Source: Methylobacterium oryzihabitans (GTDB lineage: Bacteria; Pseudomonadota; Alphaproteobacteria; Rhizobiales; Beijerinckiaceae). Taken from it: 64,000 nt of DNA. Within the stretch, counting starts at the first letter, position 1; each line of letters begins with the position of its first letter. The stretch is from NCBI RefSeq assembly GCF_004004555.2, contig NZ_SACP01000006.1, forward strand, positions 1 through 64,000. The letters are read 5' to 3'. Below the pieces are notes generated by a model, which searched no databases, had not been told where the DNA came from, and saw only the letters and a program-made list of their open reading frames with translations. The position numbers were made by a program, and so were the translations under genes. Shown one piece after another: positions 9,450 through 18,402 of this stretch.

Positions 9450-9506
9450 CCCCTCTCCCACTCGGGAGAGGGGATCCCGCGCTTGATTTTAAAAGGGATT
9501 TTCCCC
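9450..9506 (+). repeat. Dispersed repeat family A, copy 1
   Basis: A perfect 10-base stem CCCCTCTCCC / GGGAGAGGGG (9450-9459 and 9464-9473) with loop ACTC. It is followed by a tail that begins ATCCCGCGCTTGATT and ends AGGGATTTTCCCC. The same stem and tail recur at 17700-17756 (opposite strand) and 41947-42003; the stem alone recurs at 17860-17883. Confidence 0.85.
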
Positions 9507-9573
9507 GGATAGCCCCCCGCGGGCAGGGGGAAGGCTGACGATCTCTTGCGGGGTCGGCAGCGAGCCCGCAGGG

Positions 9574-9630
9574 CGAGGGTGAGGGGGTGTCTCCGGATAA
9601 GGCTCCTCCAGCACCACCCCCTCACCCTCG
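9574..9630. repeat. Perfect 16-base inverted repeat
   Basis: The arms CGAGGGTGAGGGGGTG (9574-9589) and its exact complement (9615-9630) are separated by 25 bases. Similar GGTGAGGG/CCCTCACC arms flank the family A pair near 17.76-17.86 kb. Confidence 0.8.
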
Positions 9631-9650
9631 CTCCGGCTGCGCCTGCGCTT

Positions 9651-9678
9651 GTCATGACCCCGACAAGGGGGTCATGAC
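9651..9678. repeat. Perfect 11-base inverted repeat
   Basis: GTCATGACCCC (9651-9661) and GGGGTCATGAC (9668-9678) surround a 6-base loop. No T-run follows, so it is not a standard terminator. Confidence 0.8.
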
Positions 9679-9723
9679 CCTCTCCCCGCCCGCGGGGAGA
9701 GGCGAGATCCCGCGCCATGTCCG

Positions 9724-9851
9724 TCATAGGATTTCCGATCGATCGCTTCGCGATGCGGAAATCGCCTTCGCTCAGGTGTGTGGAGCCGAAGGCTGCACCG
9801 CGCGGGCCGGCGATACGATTCCCGGAACGAATCGTCCGGATTTCGTATCGC
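9724..9851 (-). repeat. Dispersed repeat family B, copy 1 (opposite orientation)
   Basis: Read on the minus strand this shares a scattered consensus with the copies at 29891-30036 and 44441-44590. It starts with a GATACGAAATCCGGA hairpin arm, then a variable core, CCTGAGCGAAGGCGA, CGCATCGCGAAGCGAT and an end close to ATCGGAAATCCTATGA. Confidence 0.8.
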
Positions 9852-9900
9852 CGGGGACTTCCCCGGACACTCTCCCGCAGTGGGGAGAGTTCGGCCCTCG

Positions 9901-10206
9901 CTACGACCGGTCCGGTCCCCCGGTGCTCGGGTCGCTGATCCGGCGCAGGTTCTCCGCCGGGGTCTCGGCCTCGGTCGCCTCGACGGTCCCGATGCTGCCG
10001 CCGGCGGTCGCATCCAGCCGCTGCCGGTCCGAGGCGATCCGGGCGGTCTCGGCGTCCCAGTCCGGATCCTCATTCAGCCGCCGCTGCAGCTCGGCCGGGC
10101 GGCCGAGGTCGCGCGGGTCGTCCTGGCCGAGATCCTGGCCGTTGCGGTCGGCATGGGCGTCGAAGTCGCGCAGGTTCCGGCGCTGGGCCGTGTCGCGCTG
10201 GGTCAT
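9901..10206 (-). CDS. Small hydrophilic protein of unknown function
   Basis: A 101-residue protein with no cysteines and no membrane segment, rich in Asp, Arg, Glu and Gln. It opens MTQRDTAQRRNLRDFDAHAD and contains RPAELQRRLNEDPDWDAETARI. The ATG at 10206 has an excellent AGGAGG at -7, which supports translation. The composition suggests an intrinsically disordered soluble protein. Not recognised as any characterised family. It diverges from the TerB-like gene at 10357 with 150 bases between. Confidence 0.65.
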   Translation of the reverse strand: MTQRDTAQRRNLRDFDAHADRNGQDLGQDDPRDLGRPAELQRRLNEDPDWDAETARIASDRQRLDATAGGSIGTVEATEAETPAENLRRISDPSTGGPDRS

Positions 10207-10356
10207 GGCATCCTCCTGAGACGTGATCCCGGGCAACCGGCCGTCGCCGTCATCGTTCCGGCGCGCCGCCGCGCGGCAACCGCCGTCCCCCGAACGGGTT
10301 GTCGGCGCAGAAGCCGGCCCGCGGGCCGGCCGGGAGCCGATCGGGAGGAGAGCGGA

Positions 10357-10881
10357 ATGGCCGAGGCGAAGCGGATCGTGGATGCCCTGGTGCGCGCCCG
10401 CCGGGGCGGGCTCGCCGCCCTCGGCGGCGTGGCGCTGGTCGTCGGCCTCGGTGCCCTGGCGCTGCGGCGCGGCGGCACCGGGGAGGATGCGGCCCGCCCG
10501 TTCGCGGCGGCCGACCTCGACGAGGACGAGGCGACCCTGATGCTGCGCGCGATGGTCGCCGCCACCGCCGCCGACGGCGTGATCGACGCCCGCGAGCGCG
10601 AACGGCTGGAGCGGGCCCTCGCCGAGGCCGGCATCGGCGTGCCGGAGCGGCAATGGCTGGAGCGCGAACTGGCCGATCCGGCCTCGATCGACGAGATCGC
10701 CGACCGGGTGAGCACGCCCGAGACGGCGGCGCGGATCTACGCGGCGGCGCGCCTCGCCGTCGATCCAGACACGATGCAGGAACGAACCTTCCTGGCGATG
10801 CTGGCCGAAGCCCTCGATCTCGACCGCGAGGCTATCAGTCGCATCGAGGCCGATGTCGCGGACAATTCTGGTTCACTCTGA
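10357..10881 (+). CDS. TerB/DUF533-like protein with an amino-terminal membrane anchor
   Basis: A 174-residue protein. Residues about 18-36 form one hydrophobic segment (LAALGGVALVVGLGALAL). Residues about 55-165 match the helical TerB/YebE (DUF533) fold, including LMLRAMVAATAADGVIDARER with its acidic metal-binding-like loop, and LFLAML-type helices near the end. The ATG at 10357 follows GGGAGGAG. TerB-like domains are linked to envelope stress and metal responses, but the precise role of this subfamily is unknown. Confidence 0.75.
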   Translation: MAEAKRIVDALVRARRGGLAALGGVALVVGLGALALRRGGTGEDAARPFAAADLDEDEATLMLRAMVAATAADGVIDARERERLERALAEAGIGVPERQWLERELADPASIDEIADRVSTPETAARIYAAARLAVDPDTMQERTFLAMLAEALDLDREAISRIEADVADNSGSL

Positions 10882-11026
10882 GCCGATCTCATCGTCGCGG
10901 ATCCTGGATCGGCGCAAGCTGACTTATGATAGTCGCTGAAAATCTGGGGTTCGCGGTCGTGAATACGATTTCTTAAATGATCTGTCGTACGCAACTCAAA
11001 CGGACCATCGAGTTGCGCAGGTCACC

Positions 11027-12967
11027 ATGTTAGCCACCATGAACCGGTCGGCCGCGGCGCGCGCGAGGCTCCGCGCGGTCGAGCAGTCGCAGGCGATGAT
11101 CGCCTTCGCGCTCGACGGCACCATCCTGGACGCCAACGACCGGTTCCTGGCGCTGACCGGTTACGGCCTCGCCGAGGTGCGGGGCCGCCACCACCGCCTG
11201 TTCGTCGATCCCGACGAGGCGAACGGGCCCGACTACGTCGCGTTCTGGGACGCCCTGCGCCGCGGCGAGACCCGCACGGCGGCGTTCCGGCGCTTCGCCA
11301 AGGACGGGCGCGAGGTGTGGATCCGCGCGACCTACTGCCCGGTGCTCGACCGGCGCGGCCGGCCGGTCGAGATCGTGAAATACGCCTTCGACGTCACCGC
11401 CGAGCGCCTCGCCCGGGCCGAGGCGACGAGCCAGATCCGGGCGATCGGCCGTTCGCAGGCGGTGATCCAGTTCGATCTCGACGGCACGGTCCTGGACGCC
11501 AACGACAACTTCCTGGCAGCACTCGGCTACCGCCTCGACGAGGTCGTCGGCCGCCACCACCGGATGTTCGTGCCTGAGGACGAGGCCGCGAGCGCAGCCT
11601 ATGCCGGGTTCTGGGACGGCCTGAGGCGGGGCGAGGTCCGGGACGGCGAGTTCGGGCGCCGGGGCAAGGACGGTCGCGAGGTCTGGATTCGGGCGACCTA
11701 CAATCCGGTGTTCGACATGAACGGCCGGCTGGTCAAGATCGTGAAGTTCGCCCTCGACGTGACGGCGGCCAAGCAGGCCGACGCCGAGCGGGCCGGCCAG
11801 ATCGCGGCGATCGGCCGCTCGCAGGCGGTGATCGAGTTCGACCTCGACGGCAGGATCCTCGACGCCAACGACAACTTCCTGGCGGCGCTCGGCTACCGCC
11901 TCGACGAGGTCGCGGGACGCCACCACCGGATGTTCGTGCCCGAGAGCTACGCCGCGAGCCCCGCCTACGCCGAGTTCTGGGCCGGCCTGCGGGCCGGGCG
12001 CTACGCCTCCGCGGTCTACCAGCGCCTCGGCAAGGACGGGCGCGCGGTGTGGATCCAGGCGACCTACAACCCGATCCTCGATCCCGGCGGCCGCCCCTAC
12101 AAGGTGGTGAAGTACGCCACCGACATCACCAGCAGCATGTCGGTGCGCAACGAGGTCGTGCGCCTCGCCGGCGCGGCGCTCGAGAAGGTCCACGCCGTCT
12201 CCGCCGCCGCCGAGGCGATGCACGCCACCTCGGCGACGGTCGTCGGCCAGATGGCGCAGTCGCGCCGCGCCGTCGAGGAGATCCAGGCCCACGCCGATTC
12301 GGCCGACGCCCTGACGGGGCGGCTGCGCGACGCGGCCCTGGCGATGGACGGCGTCGTCCAGGCGATCAGCGGCATCGCCGAGCAGATCAACCTGCTGGCG
12401 CTCAACGCCACCATCGAGGCGGCCCGGGCCGGCGCCGCAGGCCGCGGCTTCGCCGTCGTGGCGAGCGAGGTCAAGAATCTCGCCAGCCAGGCGCAGTCGG
12501 CCACCACCCGCATCTCGGGTGAGATCGCGGCGATGCAGGGGGTGTCGACGGAAGTCAGCGAGACCCTGTCGCGGATCGGCGCCGCGGTCGCGACGGTCGG
12601 CCGCCTGGTCGCCGAGACCGCCGAGGCGACCGAGGCGCAGCGCCACACCACCGGCACGGTCTCGGCCAACATGCGGACCACCGCCTCGGGCGTGGCCGGC
12701 ATCGCCCGCTGCCTCGACGAGTGGGTGGTCGGCCTCGACGAGCGCCGGGAGACGCCGCGCGAGCGCGTCTTCCTGGCCGCGAGCGCCGAGATCGACGGCC
12801 GCACCGTCGCCTGCACGATCCTCGACCGTTCCGCCGGCGGCGCCCGGCTGCGCCTCGGCGAGCCGGGCCTGCCCGACCGCTTCGTCCTATCCCCGCCCGA
12901 TGCCGGGCCGATGGCCTGCACCGTGGTCCGGCGCCAGGGCGACGAGATCAGCGTGCGCTTCGACTGA
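11027..12967 (+). CDS. Soluble chemoreceptor: three PAS domains, MCP signalling domain, PilZ domain
   Basis: A 646-residue protein without any transmembrane segment. Three closely similar PAS domains occupy about 18-130, 135-252 and 255-375; each has a LDANDxFLAxxGYxLxEVxGRHH core and ends EIVKYAxDVT or similar. The MCP signalling hairpin follows (about 380-570), with its tip around [30 protein letters not shown]. The carboxy terminus (about 574-646) is a PilZ domain with RETPRERV and DRSAGG, matching the RxxxR and DxSxxG motifs that bind cyclic di-GMP. It probably joins the cytoplasmic chemosensory array and links redox or ligand sensing to cyclic di-GMP. ATG at 11027 or 11039; neither has a clear ribosome-binding site. 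Confidence 0.9.
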   Translation: MLATMNRSAAARARLRAVEQSQAMIAFALDGTILDANDRFLALTGYGLAEVRGRHHRLFVDPDEANGPDYVAFWDALRRGETRTAAFRRFAKDGREVWIRATYCPVLDRRGRPVEIVKYAFDVTAERLARAEATSQIRAIGRSQAVIQFDLDGTVLDANDNFLAALGYRLDEVVGRHHRMFVPEDEAASAAYAGFWDGLRRGEVRDGEFGRRGKDGREVWIRATYNPVFDMNGRLVKIVKFALDVTAAKQADAERAGQIAAIGRSQAVIEFDLDGRILDANDNFLAALGYRLDEVAGRHHRMFVPESYAASPAYAEFWAGLRAGRYASAVYQRLGKDGRAVWIQATYNPILDPGGRPYKVVKYATDITSSMSVRNEVVRLAGAALEKVHAVSAAAEAMHATSATVVGQMAQSRRAVEEIQAHADSADALTGRLRDAALAMDGVVQAISGIAEQINLLALNATIEAARAGAAGRGFAVVASEVKNLASQAQSATTRISGEIAAMQGVSTEVSETLSRIGAAVATVGRLVAETAEATEAQRHTTGTVSANMRTTASGVAGIARCLDEWVVGLDERRETPRERVFLAASAEIDGRTVACTILDRSAGGARLRLGEPGLPDRFVLSPPDAGPMACTVVRRQGDEISVRFD

Positions 12968-13088
12968 CCGGCGCCGCCCTTGCCGCGCCGGCGGGCCGCG
13001 CCATCTCCCCTGCCCGCCCGCGGGGAGGACCTGCCGTGACGCCAACCGCCGCCCGCGAGGGGGACGAACCTGCCCGCCGGAGGCGACC

Positions 13089-13928
13089 GTGCTGAAATCC
13101 GGCGGCTCCGTGCTCGAACTCGTCGCCCGCGCCGGCTACGGCGCCCGCGGCCTGACCTACTGCCTCGTCGGCGGCCTCGCGGTCCTGGCGGCGATCGGGG
13201 AGGGCGGACAGGCCGGCGGCAGCCGCAGCGCCCTGCTGACCCTGCTCGAACGGCGCTTCGGCTGGATTCTGCTCGGCCTCGTCGCGGTTGGGCTCGCCGG
13301 CTTCGCTCTGTGGCGCCTGATCGAGGCGGTCACCGACGCGGACCGCCACGGCCGCTCGGCCAAGGGCCTCGCCACCCGGGCCGGCCACCTGCTCAGCGCC
13401 GTGCTGTACGGCTCCCTCGCCCTGTCGGTCGGGCGGGCGGTGGCGGGGTTCGGCGGACTCGCCGGCGACGAGGACCGGGCGGCCCGGGACTGGACCGCGT
13501 GGCTCCTGCAGCAGCCGTTCGGGCGCTGGGCGGTGGCGGCGATCGGCCTCGGGGTGGTGGCGGCCGGCGGCGCCTTCCTGGTCAAGGCGTGGCGCGGGGA
13601 CGTGGTCCGCCGCCTCGCCCTGCCGGTCGATGCCCGCACCTGGGCGGTCCATGTCGGCCGCCTCGGCTACGCCGCCCGCGGCGTCACCTTCGGGCTGATC
13701 GGCGGCTTCCTGATCGCGGCGGCCTGGGAGAGCCGCTCGGCCGACGTGAAGGGCCTCGGCGGCGCGCTCCAGGCCCTGCGGCTGCAACCCTATGGCTGGG
13801 TGCTGCTCGGCCTCGTTGCCGCCGGGCTCGCCGCCTTCGGGGCGTTCGGGTTGATCCAGGCCCGCTACCGCCGCATCGACCCGCCCGATCTCGACGACGC
13901 CCGCGAGGCCCTGGCGGGCCGGCGCTGA
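13089..13928 (+). CDS. DUF1206 family integral membrane protein
   Basis: A 279-residue inner-membrane protein built from three repeats of a two-helix DUF1206 unit. The repeats open with ARAGYGARGLTYCLVGG, TRAGHLLSAVLYGSLALS and GRLGYAARGVTFGLIGG; each ends in a helix such as FGWILLGLVAVGLAGFALW or YGWVLLGLVAAGLAAFG. The GTG at 13089 is preceded by GGAGG. Function unknown. Its TGA (13926-13928) abuts the stop of the convergent aminotransferase gene with no base between. Confidence 0.85.
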   Translation: MLKSGGSVLELVARAGYGARGLTYCLVGGLAVLAAIGEGGQAGGSRSALLTLLERRFGWILLGLVAVGLAGFALWRLIEAVTDADRHGRSAKGLATRAGHLLSAVLYGSLALSVGRAVAGFGGLAGDEDRAARDWTAWLLQQPFGRWAVAAIGLGVVAAGGAFLVKAWRGDVVRRLALPVDARTWAVHVGRLGYAARGVTFGLIGGFLIAAAWESRSADVKGLGGALQALRLQPYGWVLLGLVAAGLAAFGAFGLIQARYRRIDPPDLDDAREALAGRR

Positions 13929-15107
13929 TCAGCGCCGGTTGGAATCCAGGAACGCGCCCATCCGCTCCAGGGCGCGGGCAATGTTCTCGGCCGAGTTGGC
14001 GTAGGACAGCCGCAGGTAGCCCTCGCCGTGGACCCCGAAATCCGGCCCGCCGATCGTCGCCACGCCGGCCTCCTCCAGCAGCGCCGAGGCCAGCGCCTTC
14101 GCCTTCCAGCCGGTCCCGCCGATGTTCGGGAAGGCGTAGAACGCGCCCTTCGGCGTGATGCACGAGATGCCCGGCAGCCGGTTCAGGCCCTCGACCACCA
14201 GGGCCCGGCGGCGGTCGAACTCGGCCATCATGGCGGCGACGCAGTCCTGCGGCCCGTCGAGGGCGGCGATGCCGGCCCATTGCGTCGCGGCGTTGACGCA
14301 GGAGAACGAGTTGACCGCGAGCTTGCGGGCGGCGTCGTAGAGCGGCGCCGGCCACACCGACCAGCCGAGGCGCCAGCCGGTCATCGCGTAGGTCTTCGAG
14401 GCGCCGTCGAGGTAGATCAGCCGGTCGCGGATCTCCGGATAGGCGAGCAGCGTGTGGTGGCGCTCGCCGTCGTAGGTCATCGTGCCGTAGATCTCGTCCG
14501 ACAGGATCGCCACGCCGGGATGCGCCGCGAGGCCGGCGACCAGCCGGTCGATCTCGGCCTTCGGGGTGACGCCGCCGGTCGGGTTGGCCGGCGAGTTGAC
14601 GATCACCAGCCGGGTGCGCGGCGTGATGAGGGCGAGCGTCTCCTCGGCCGAGAACGCAAAGCCGTTCTCCTCGCGGATCGGCACCGGCACCGGGGTCGCG
14701 CCGGTGAACTCGATCATCGAGCGGTAGATCGGGAAGCCTGGGTCCGGATACAGGATCTCGGAGCCCGGCTCGCCGAACATCAGGATCGCCATGAACATCG
14801 TGACCTTGCCGCCGGGCACGATCATCACGCGCTCGGGCGAGACCTCGACGTCGAGCCGGGCCTTCAGGTCGCGGGCCACCGCCTCGCGCAAGGGGAGGAT
14901 GCCGGTCGCCGGGGTGTAGCCGTGATGCCCGTCGCGCAGGGCCTTGATCGCCGCCTCGACGACGTGGGGCGGGGTCGGCATGTCGGGCTGGCCGATGCCG
15001 AGGTTGATGACGTCGCGCCCGGCCTGGGCGAGGGCCGTGGCCCGGGCCAGGACCGCGAAGGCGTTCTCCTCGCCGATACGGGAGAAGGCGGGCACGACCT
15101 GCGGCAT
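13929..15107 (-). CDS. Class I/II pyridoxal-phosphate aminotransferase
   Basis: A 392-residue fold-type I aminotransferase. Visible landmarks are INLGIGQPDMPTP near residue 36, GYTPATGILPLREAVA, NSPANPTGGV, SDEIYGTM, and the PLP lysine in DGASKTYAMTGWRLGW. The arginine of LRLSYANSAENI near the end binds the substrate carboxylate. The family uses aspartate, aromatic amino acids or alanine with 2-oxoglutarate; the sequence does not settle the substrate. The ATG at 15107 follows AGGAAA and fits family length. It converges on the DUF1206 gene. Confidence 0.88.
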   Translation of the reverse strand: MPQVVPAFSRIGEENAFAVLARATALAQAGRDVINLGIGQPDMPTPPHVVEAAIKALRDGHHGYTPATGILPLREAVARDLKARLDVEVSPERVMIVPGGKVTMFMAILMFGEPGSEILYPDPGFPIYRSMIEFTGATPVPVPIREENGFAFSAEETLALITPRTRLVIVNSPANPTGGVTPKAEIDRLVAGLAAHPGVAILSDEIYGTMTYDGERHHTLLAYPEIRDRLIYLDGASKTYAMTGWRLGWSVWPAPLYDAARKLAVNSFSCVNAATQWAGIAALDGPQDCVAAMMAEFDRRRALVVEGLNRLPGISCITPKGAFYAFPNIGGTGWKAKALASALLEEAGVATIGGPDFGVHGEGYLRLSYANSAENIARALERMGAFLDSNRR

Positions 15108-15415
15108 GGCGGGGTTTCCTCGGCGTGGGGTGCGGGCGTGGCCCGTCGTGTTGTCGTGCTTTTTGCGGGTGCGCAAACCCGGGTGGTGCGCGATCTCCTC
15201 TCCCCGCGGGCGGAGAGAGGGCGGTCTCGGTTCAGAAGACGCAGCGAGCGCGATCCGTCAGGATCGCTCCGGCTTCGCCTGGGCTCGCTTCATCGACGAC
15301 GAGGTAGAGTGGAATCGGAAGGATCCCAAGCCCTCTTCCCGCCCACGGGGAGAGGAGAGAGCCACCGCCTCGTTCGAAGACGGAGCGAGCCCAAGTCCGC
15401 CTTGGAGCGACCCGC
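15108..15415. repeat. Repeat-rich intergenic region
   Basis: No gene seen. Two GC-rich CTCTCCCC-type hairpins (around 15197-15220 and 15331-15357), a GCGATCC / GGATCGC hairpin (15250-15267), and two near-identical direct segments of the form GAAGACGxAGCGAGC (about 15235-15248 and 15377-15390). These look like decayed copies of the same element. They flank no mobile gene. Confidence 0.6.
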
Positions 15416-15622
15416 TCAGAGCGACTTGCGCTCGGCCAGCCGGCTGACGCCGAAGGACAGCGCGCCGCCGATGACGATCAGCAGCAGGCCGACCTTGACC
15501 GCGGCCCAGAGCAGCGAGCGCTCGATGCCGTCGTCGGTCAGCATGATGAGCAGGCAGGCGAGCACCGGCAGCGACACCACGATGCCAATCGGGATCAGGG
15601 GGTTGGAGGGCTTGTCGGCCAT
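15416..15622 (-). CDS. Small two-helix inner-membrane protein
   Basis: A 68-residue hydrophobic protein opening [13 protein letters not shown]. Two predicted membrane helices (about 10-29 and 39-59) are separated by the acidic turn TDDGIER; a basic tail AERKSL follows. The ATG at 15622 is 212 bases from, and divergent to, the dehydratase at 15835. No family recognised; the clean start and hydrophobic pattern support it as a real gene. Confidence 0.6.
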   Translation of the reverse strand: MADKPSNPLIPIGIVVSLPVLACLLIMLTDDGIERSLLWAAVKVGLLLIVIGGALSFGVSRLAERKSL

Positions 15623-15834
15623 GCGCGTGTCCTCGGGCGTGTGTCGGGGCGTGGTTCGCCGGAATGTGCGCCGCGGGTCTTAGCATCCCTGCCGGCCGCT
15701 TGGGGACACCCCCGCGCGCGATTCTTTGGTCCTGCGACACGACACCGTGGCAGCGGTGCCGCCCGGTGTTGCCTTCCGGCACCGCCCGGGTCCATGGTCC
15801 TTCGAATCGTTCTCGGGAGAAGGGGAGGCCGACA

Positions 15835-17646
15835 ATGGCCCAGACGCCACGCCCACGCATCGACGCCGGCCGCCTGCGCTCGCGGCTGTGGTTCGACAAT
15901 CCCGACAACCCGGGCATGACCGCGCTCTACCTCGAGCGCTATCTCAATTACGGCCTGACCCAGACCGAGCTGCAATCGGGCAAGCCGCTGATCGGTATCG
16001 CCCAGACCGGCTCCGATCTGTCGCCGTGCAACCGCCACCACCTCGAACTCGCCAAGCGGGTGCGCGAGGGCATCACCGCGGCCGGCGGCGTGGCATTCGA
16101 GTTCCCCTGCCACCCGATCCAGGAGACCGGCAAGCGGCCGACGGCGGCCCTCGACCGCAACCTCGCCTACCTGTCGCTGGTCGAGGTGCTGTACGGCTAT
16201 CCCCTCGACGGCGTCGTGCTGCTCACCGGCTGCGACAAGACCATGCCGGCCTGCCTGATGGCGGCGGCGACCGTGAACATCCCGGCGATCTCGCTCAATG
16301 TCGGGCCGATGCTCAACGGCTGGAGCCGCGGCGAGCGCACCGGCTCGGGCACCGTGGTGTGGAAGGCGCGCGAGCGCCACGCCGCCGGCGACATCGACTA
16401 CCAGCAGTTCCTCGACATCGTCGCGTCGTCGGCGCCCTCGACCGGGCACTGCAACACGATGGGCACCGCCTCGACCATGAACGCGCTCGCCGAGGCGCTC
16501 GGCATGGCGCTGCCGGGCTCGTCGGCGATCCCCGCGCCCTACCGCGAGCGCGGGCAGGCCGCCTACGCGACGGGCCTGCGCATCGTCGACATGGTGTGGG
16601 AGGACCTGAAGCCCTCCGATATCCTCACCCGCGAGGCGTTCGAGAACGCCATCGTCGCCAACACGGCGATCGGCGGTTCGACCAACGCGCCGATCCACAT
16701 CAACGCCATCGCCAAGCACATCGGCGTGCCGCTGACCTGCGACGACTGGGAGAAGGTCGGCTACGACGTGCCGCTGCTCGTCAACATGCAGCCGGCCGGG
16801 CAGTATCTCGGCGAGGAGTATTTTCGCGCCGGCGGCCTGCCGGCGGTGATCTCCGAACTGATCGAGGCCGGGCGGATCCACACCGAGGCGCTGACCTGCA
16901 ACGGCCGCACCATCGGCGAGAACTGCCGCGAGGCGCGGACCTGGGACCGCGACCTGATCCGGCCCTACGGCGAGCCGCTGCGCGAGCGGGCCGGCTTCCT
17001 CAACCTCAAGGGCTCGCTGTTCGACTCGGCGATCATGAAGACGAGCGTCATCAGCCGCGAGTTCTACGACCGCTACCTCGCCAATCCCGAGGATCCCTAC
17101 GCCTTCGAGGGCCGGGTCGTGGTGTTCGACGGGCCGGAGGACTACCACCACCGCCTCGACGACGACTCCCTCGACATCGACGAGCACACGATCCTCATCA
17201 TGCGCGGCGCCGGGCCGATCGGCTATCCGGGTGCGGCCGAGGTGGTGAACATGCAGCCGCCGACCGCGCTGATCCGCCGGGGTGTGCTGTCGCTGCCCTG
17301 CATCGGCGACGGGCGCCAGTCCGGCACGTCGGGCACGCCCTCGATCCTCAACGCCTCGCCGGAGGCGGCGGCGGGCGGCGGCCTCGCCCTGCTCCAGAAC
17401 GGCGACCGCGTCCGCATCGACCTCAACAAGCGCACTGCCGACATCCTGCTCTCCGACGAGGAGCTGCAGCGCCGGCGCGACGACCTGAGCGCCCGGGGCG
17501 GCTACCCCTACCCGGCGAGCCAGACGCCGTGGCAGGCGATCCAGCGCGCGATGGTGGCCCAGCTCTCCGAGGGCATGATCCTCAAGGGCGCCGAGGCGTT
17601 CCAGCGCGTCGCCCAGAGCATGGGCCCGCCGCGCGACAACCACTGA
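15835..17646 (+). CDS. IlvD/Edd-family dehydratase, xylonate dehydratase (XylD)-like
   Basis: A 603-residue iron-sulphur dehydratase. The cluster cysteines lie in [26 protein letters not shown] and [15 protein letters not shown]; the region [19 protein letters not shown] is also typical. From memory, the opening [22 protein letters not shown], the overall length and the end (DNH) resemble the Caulobacter D-xylonate dehydratase clade more than ordinary dihydroxy-acid dehydratase. It would remove water from a sugar acid to give a 2-keto-3-deoxy acid. The ATG at 15835 follows a strong AAGGGGAGG. No other pentose-pathway gene is adjacent, so the substrate is inferred only. Confidence 0.82.
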   Translation: MAQTPRPRIDAGRLRSRLWFDNPDNPGMTALYLERYLNYGLTQTELQSGKPLIGIAQTGSDLSPCNRHHLELAKRVREGITAAGGVAFEFPCHPIQETGKRPTAALDRNLAYLSLVEVLYGYPLDGVVLLTGCDKTMPACLMAAATVNIPAISLNVGPMLNGWSRGERTGSGTVVWKARERHAAGDIDYQQFLDIVASSAPSTGHCNTMGTASTMNALAEALGMALPGSSAIPAPYRERGQAAYATGLRIVDMVWEDLKPSDILTREAFENAIVANTAIGGSTNAPIHINAIAKHIGVPLTCDDWEKVGYDVPLLVNMQPAGQYLGEEYFRAGGLPAVISELIEAGRIHTEALTCNGRTIGENCREARTWDRDLIRPYGEPLRERAGFLNLKGSLFDSAIMKTSVISREFYDRYLANPEDPYAFEGRVVVFDGPEDYHHRLDDDSLDIDEHTILIMRGAGPIGYPGAAEVVNMQPPTALIRRGVLSLPCIGDGRQSGTSGTPSILNASPEAAAGGGLALLQNGDRVRIDLNKRTADILLSDEELQRRRDDLSARGGYPYPASQTPWQAIQRAMVAQLSEGMILKGAEAFQRVAQSMGPPRDNH

Positions 17647-17699
17647 GGCGGCGAGGGGCGGAGCGCGGCCCGAACCCTCCCTCTGCGGCACGACGGCCA

Positions 17700-17756
17700 G
17701 GGAAAAATCCCTTTCGGAATCAAGCGCGGGATCCCCTCTCCCGGGTGGGAGAGGGG
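17700..17756 (-). repeat. Dispersed repeat family A, copy 2
   Basis: The 10-base stem is at 17733-17742 / 17747-17756. The tail on the minus strand reads ATCCCGCGCTTGATTCCG then AAAGGGATTTTTCCC, matching copies 1 and 4. Confidence 0.85.
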
Positions 17757-17859
17757 TAGGGGTGAGGGTGGAGCCGGTTCCGCAATGACTCTGGGCCGTC
17801 GAGCTGCGCAGCTCGACGCTGGGAGTCCATCTCGGAACCCGAGCCACCCTCACCCCCGG

Positions 17860-17883
17860 CCCCTCTCCCACTCGGGAGAGGGG
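17860..17883 (+). repeat. Dispersed repeat family A, copy 3 (stem only)
   Basis: A perfect stem CCCCTCTCCC / GGGAGAGGGG with loop ACTC, identical to copies 1 and 4. The conserved tail is absent. Confidence 0.8.
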
Positions 17884-17952
17884 AGACGCGCCACTTCTTT
17901 TCCCCGCACAGCCCCGCCGCAGAGGTGGGGGAGGGTTCGGACAGCCCCCACC

Positions 17953-18303
17953 CTACGGCAGCGCGCCGATCATCTCCTTGGCCTTGGTCATGGTGTCCTC
18001 GCAGGCGGCGTCCTGCCCGGCCTTGTCCTGGGTCTTGGCCTGCTCGATGAGGCGCCGGGCCTCGCCGATCTTCCCCGCGTCGGGCTTCATGGCCGGGTCG
18101 CTCGGCTGGCCGGCGGGCGGGGCCGGGAGGGCGCGGGGCGAGCCGGTCGCGGTGCCGGTGCTGCCGGTGCTGCCCGTCACCGAGGCCGCGCCCGGGCTGT
18201 CGAGCCGGCGCTCGATCGTGGCGATCTGCTGGCCGCAGGGACTGGCGAGGGCGGGGACGGCGCCCGCCAGCACGGCGAGGGCGGCAAGGGTGAGGCTGCG
18301 CAT
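17953..18303 (-). CDS. Small secreted or periplasmic protein of unknown function
   Basis: A 116-residue protein with a Sec signal peptide (MRSLTLAALAVLAGAVPALA, cleavage after ALA near residue 20). The mature part has two cysteines far apart (SPCGQQI and AACEDTM) that could form a disulphide. A Thr/Gly/Ser-rich linker with SVTGSTGSTGTATG lies between, and a helical end GKIGEARRLIEQAKTQ follows. ATG at 18303. No known family recognised. Confidence 0.65.
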   Translation of the reverse strand: MRSLTLAALAVLAGAVPALASPCGQQIATIERRLDSPGAASVTGSTGSTGTATGSPRALPAPPAGQPSDPAMKPDAGKIGEARRLIEQAKTQDKAGQDAACEDTMTKAKEMIGALP

Positions 18304-18402
18304 CGGTCTGTCTCCTCCGGGCGTCCGGACGGGGGACAACTCCGGCGGGCGCTCCGGTGTCCGTCGCCGGACCCCCGGACCAAAGTCCGACAGGCTCAGG
18401 CG

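Larger units (their letters stand above)
9345..9900. other. Gene-free, hairpin-dense region between ptsP and the 9901-10206 gene
   Basis: No credible coding frame. It holds one copy of repeat family A (9450-9506), two long unrelated inverted repeats (9574-9630 and 9651-9678), a Cys-free low-complexity hairpin with CTCTCCCCGC / GCGGGGAGAG arms (9680-9701), and one copy of repeat family B (9724-9851). The whole interval could form a series of stem-loops on either strand. Confidence 0.8.
17647..17952. repeat. Foldback region built from two inverted family A copies
   Basis: No gene. It contains a family A copy on the minus strand (17700-17756) and a stem-only copy on the plus strand (17860-17883). 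Between them lie GGTGAGGGTGGAGCCGGTTCC-like arms in inverted orientation (about 17760-17780 and 17835-17855) and a perfect 22-base palindrome at 17797-17818. The whole interval can fold into one long branched hairpin. Confidence 0.8.

Noticed and set aside
6990..9461. An 823-codon minus-strand frame opposite ptsP
   Set aside because: Antisense shadow; ptsP has all family motifs.
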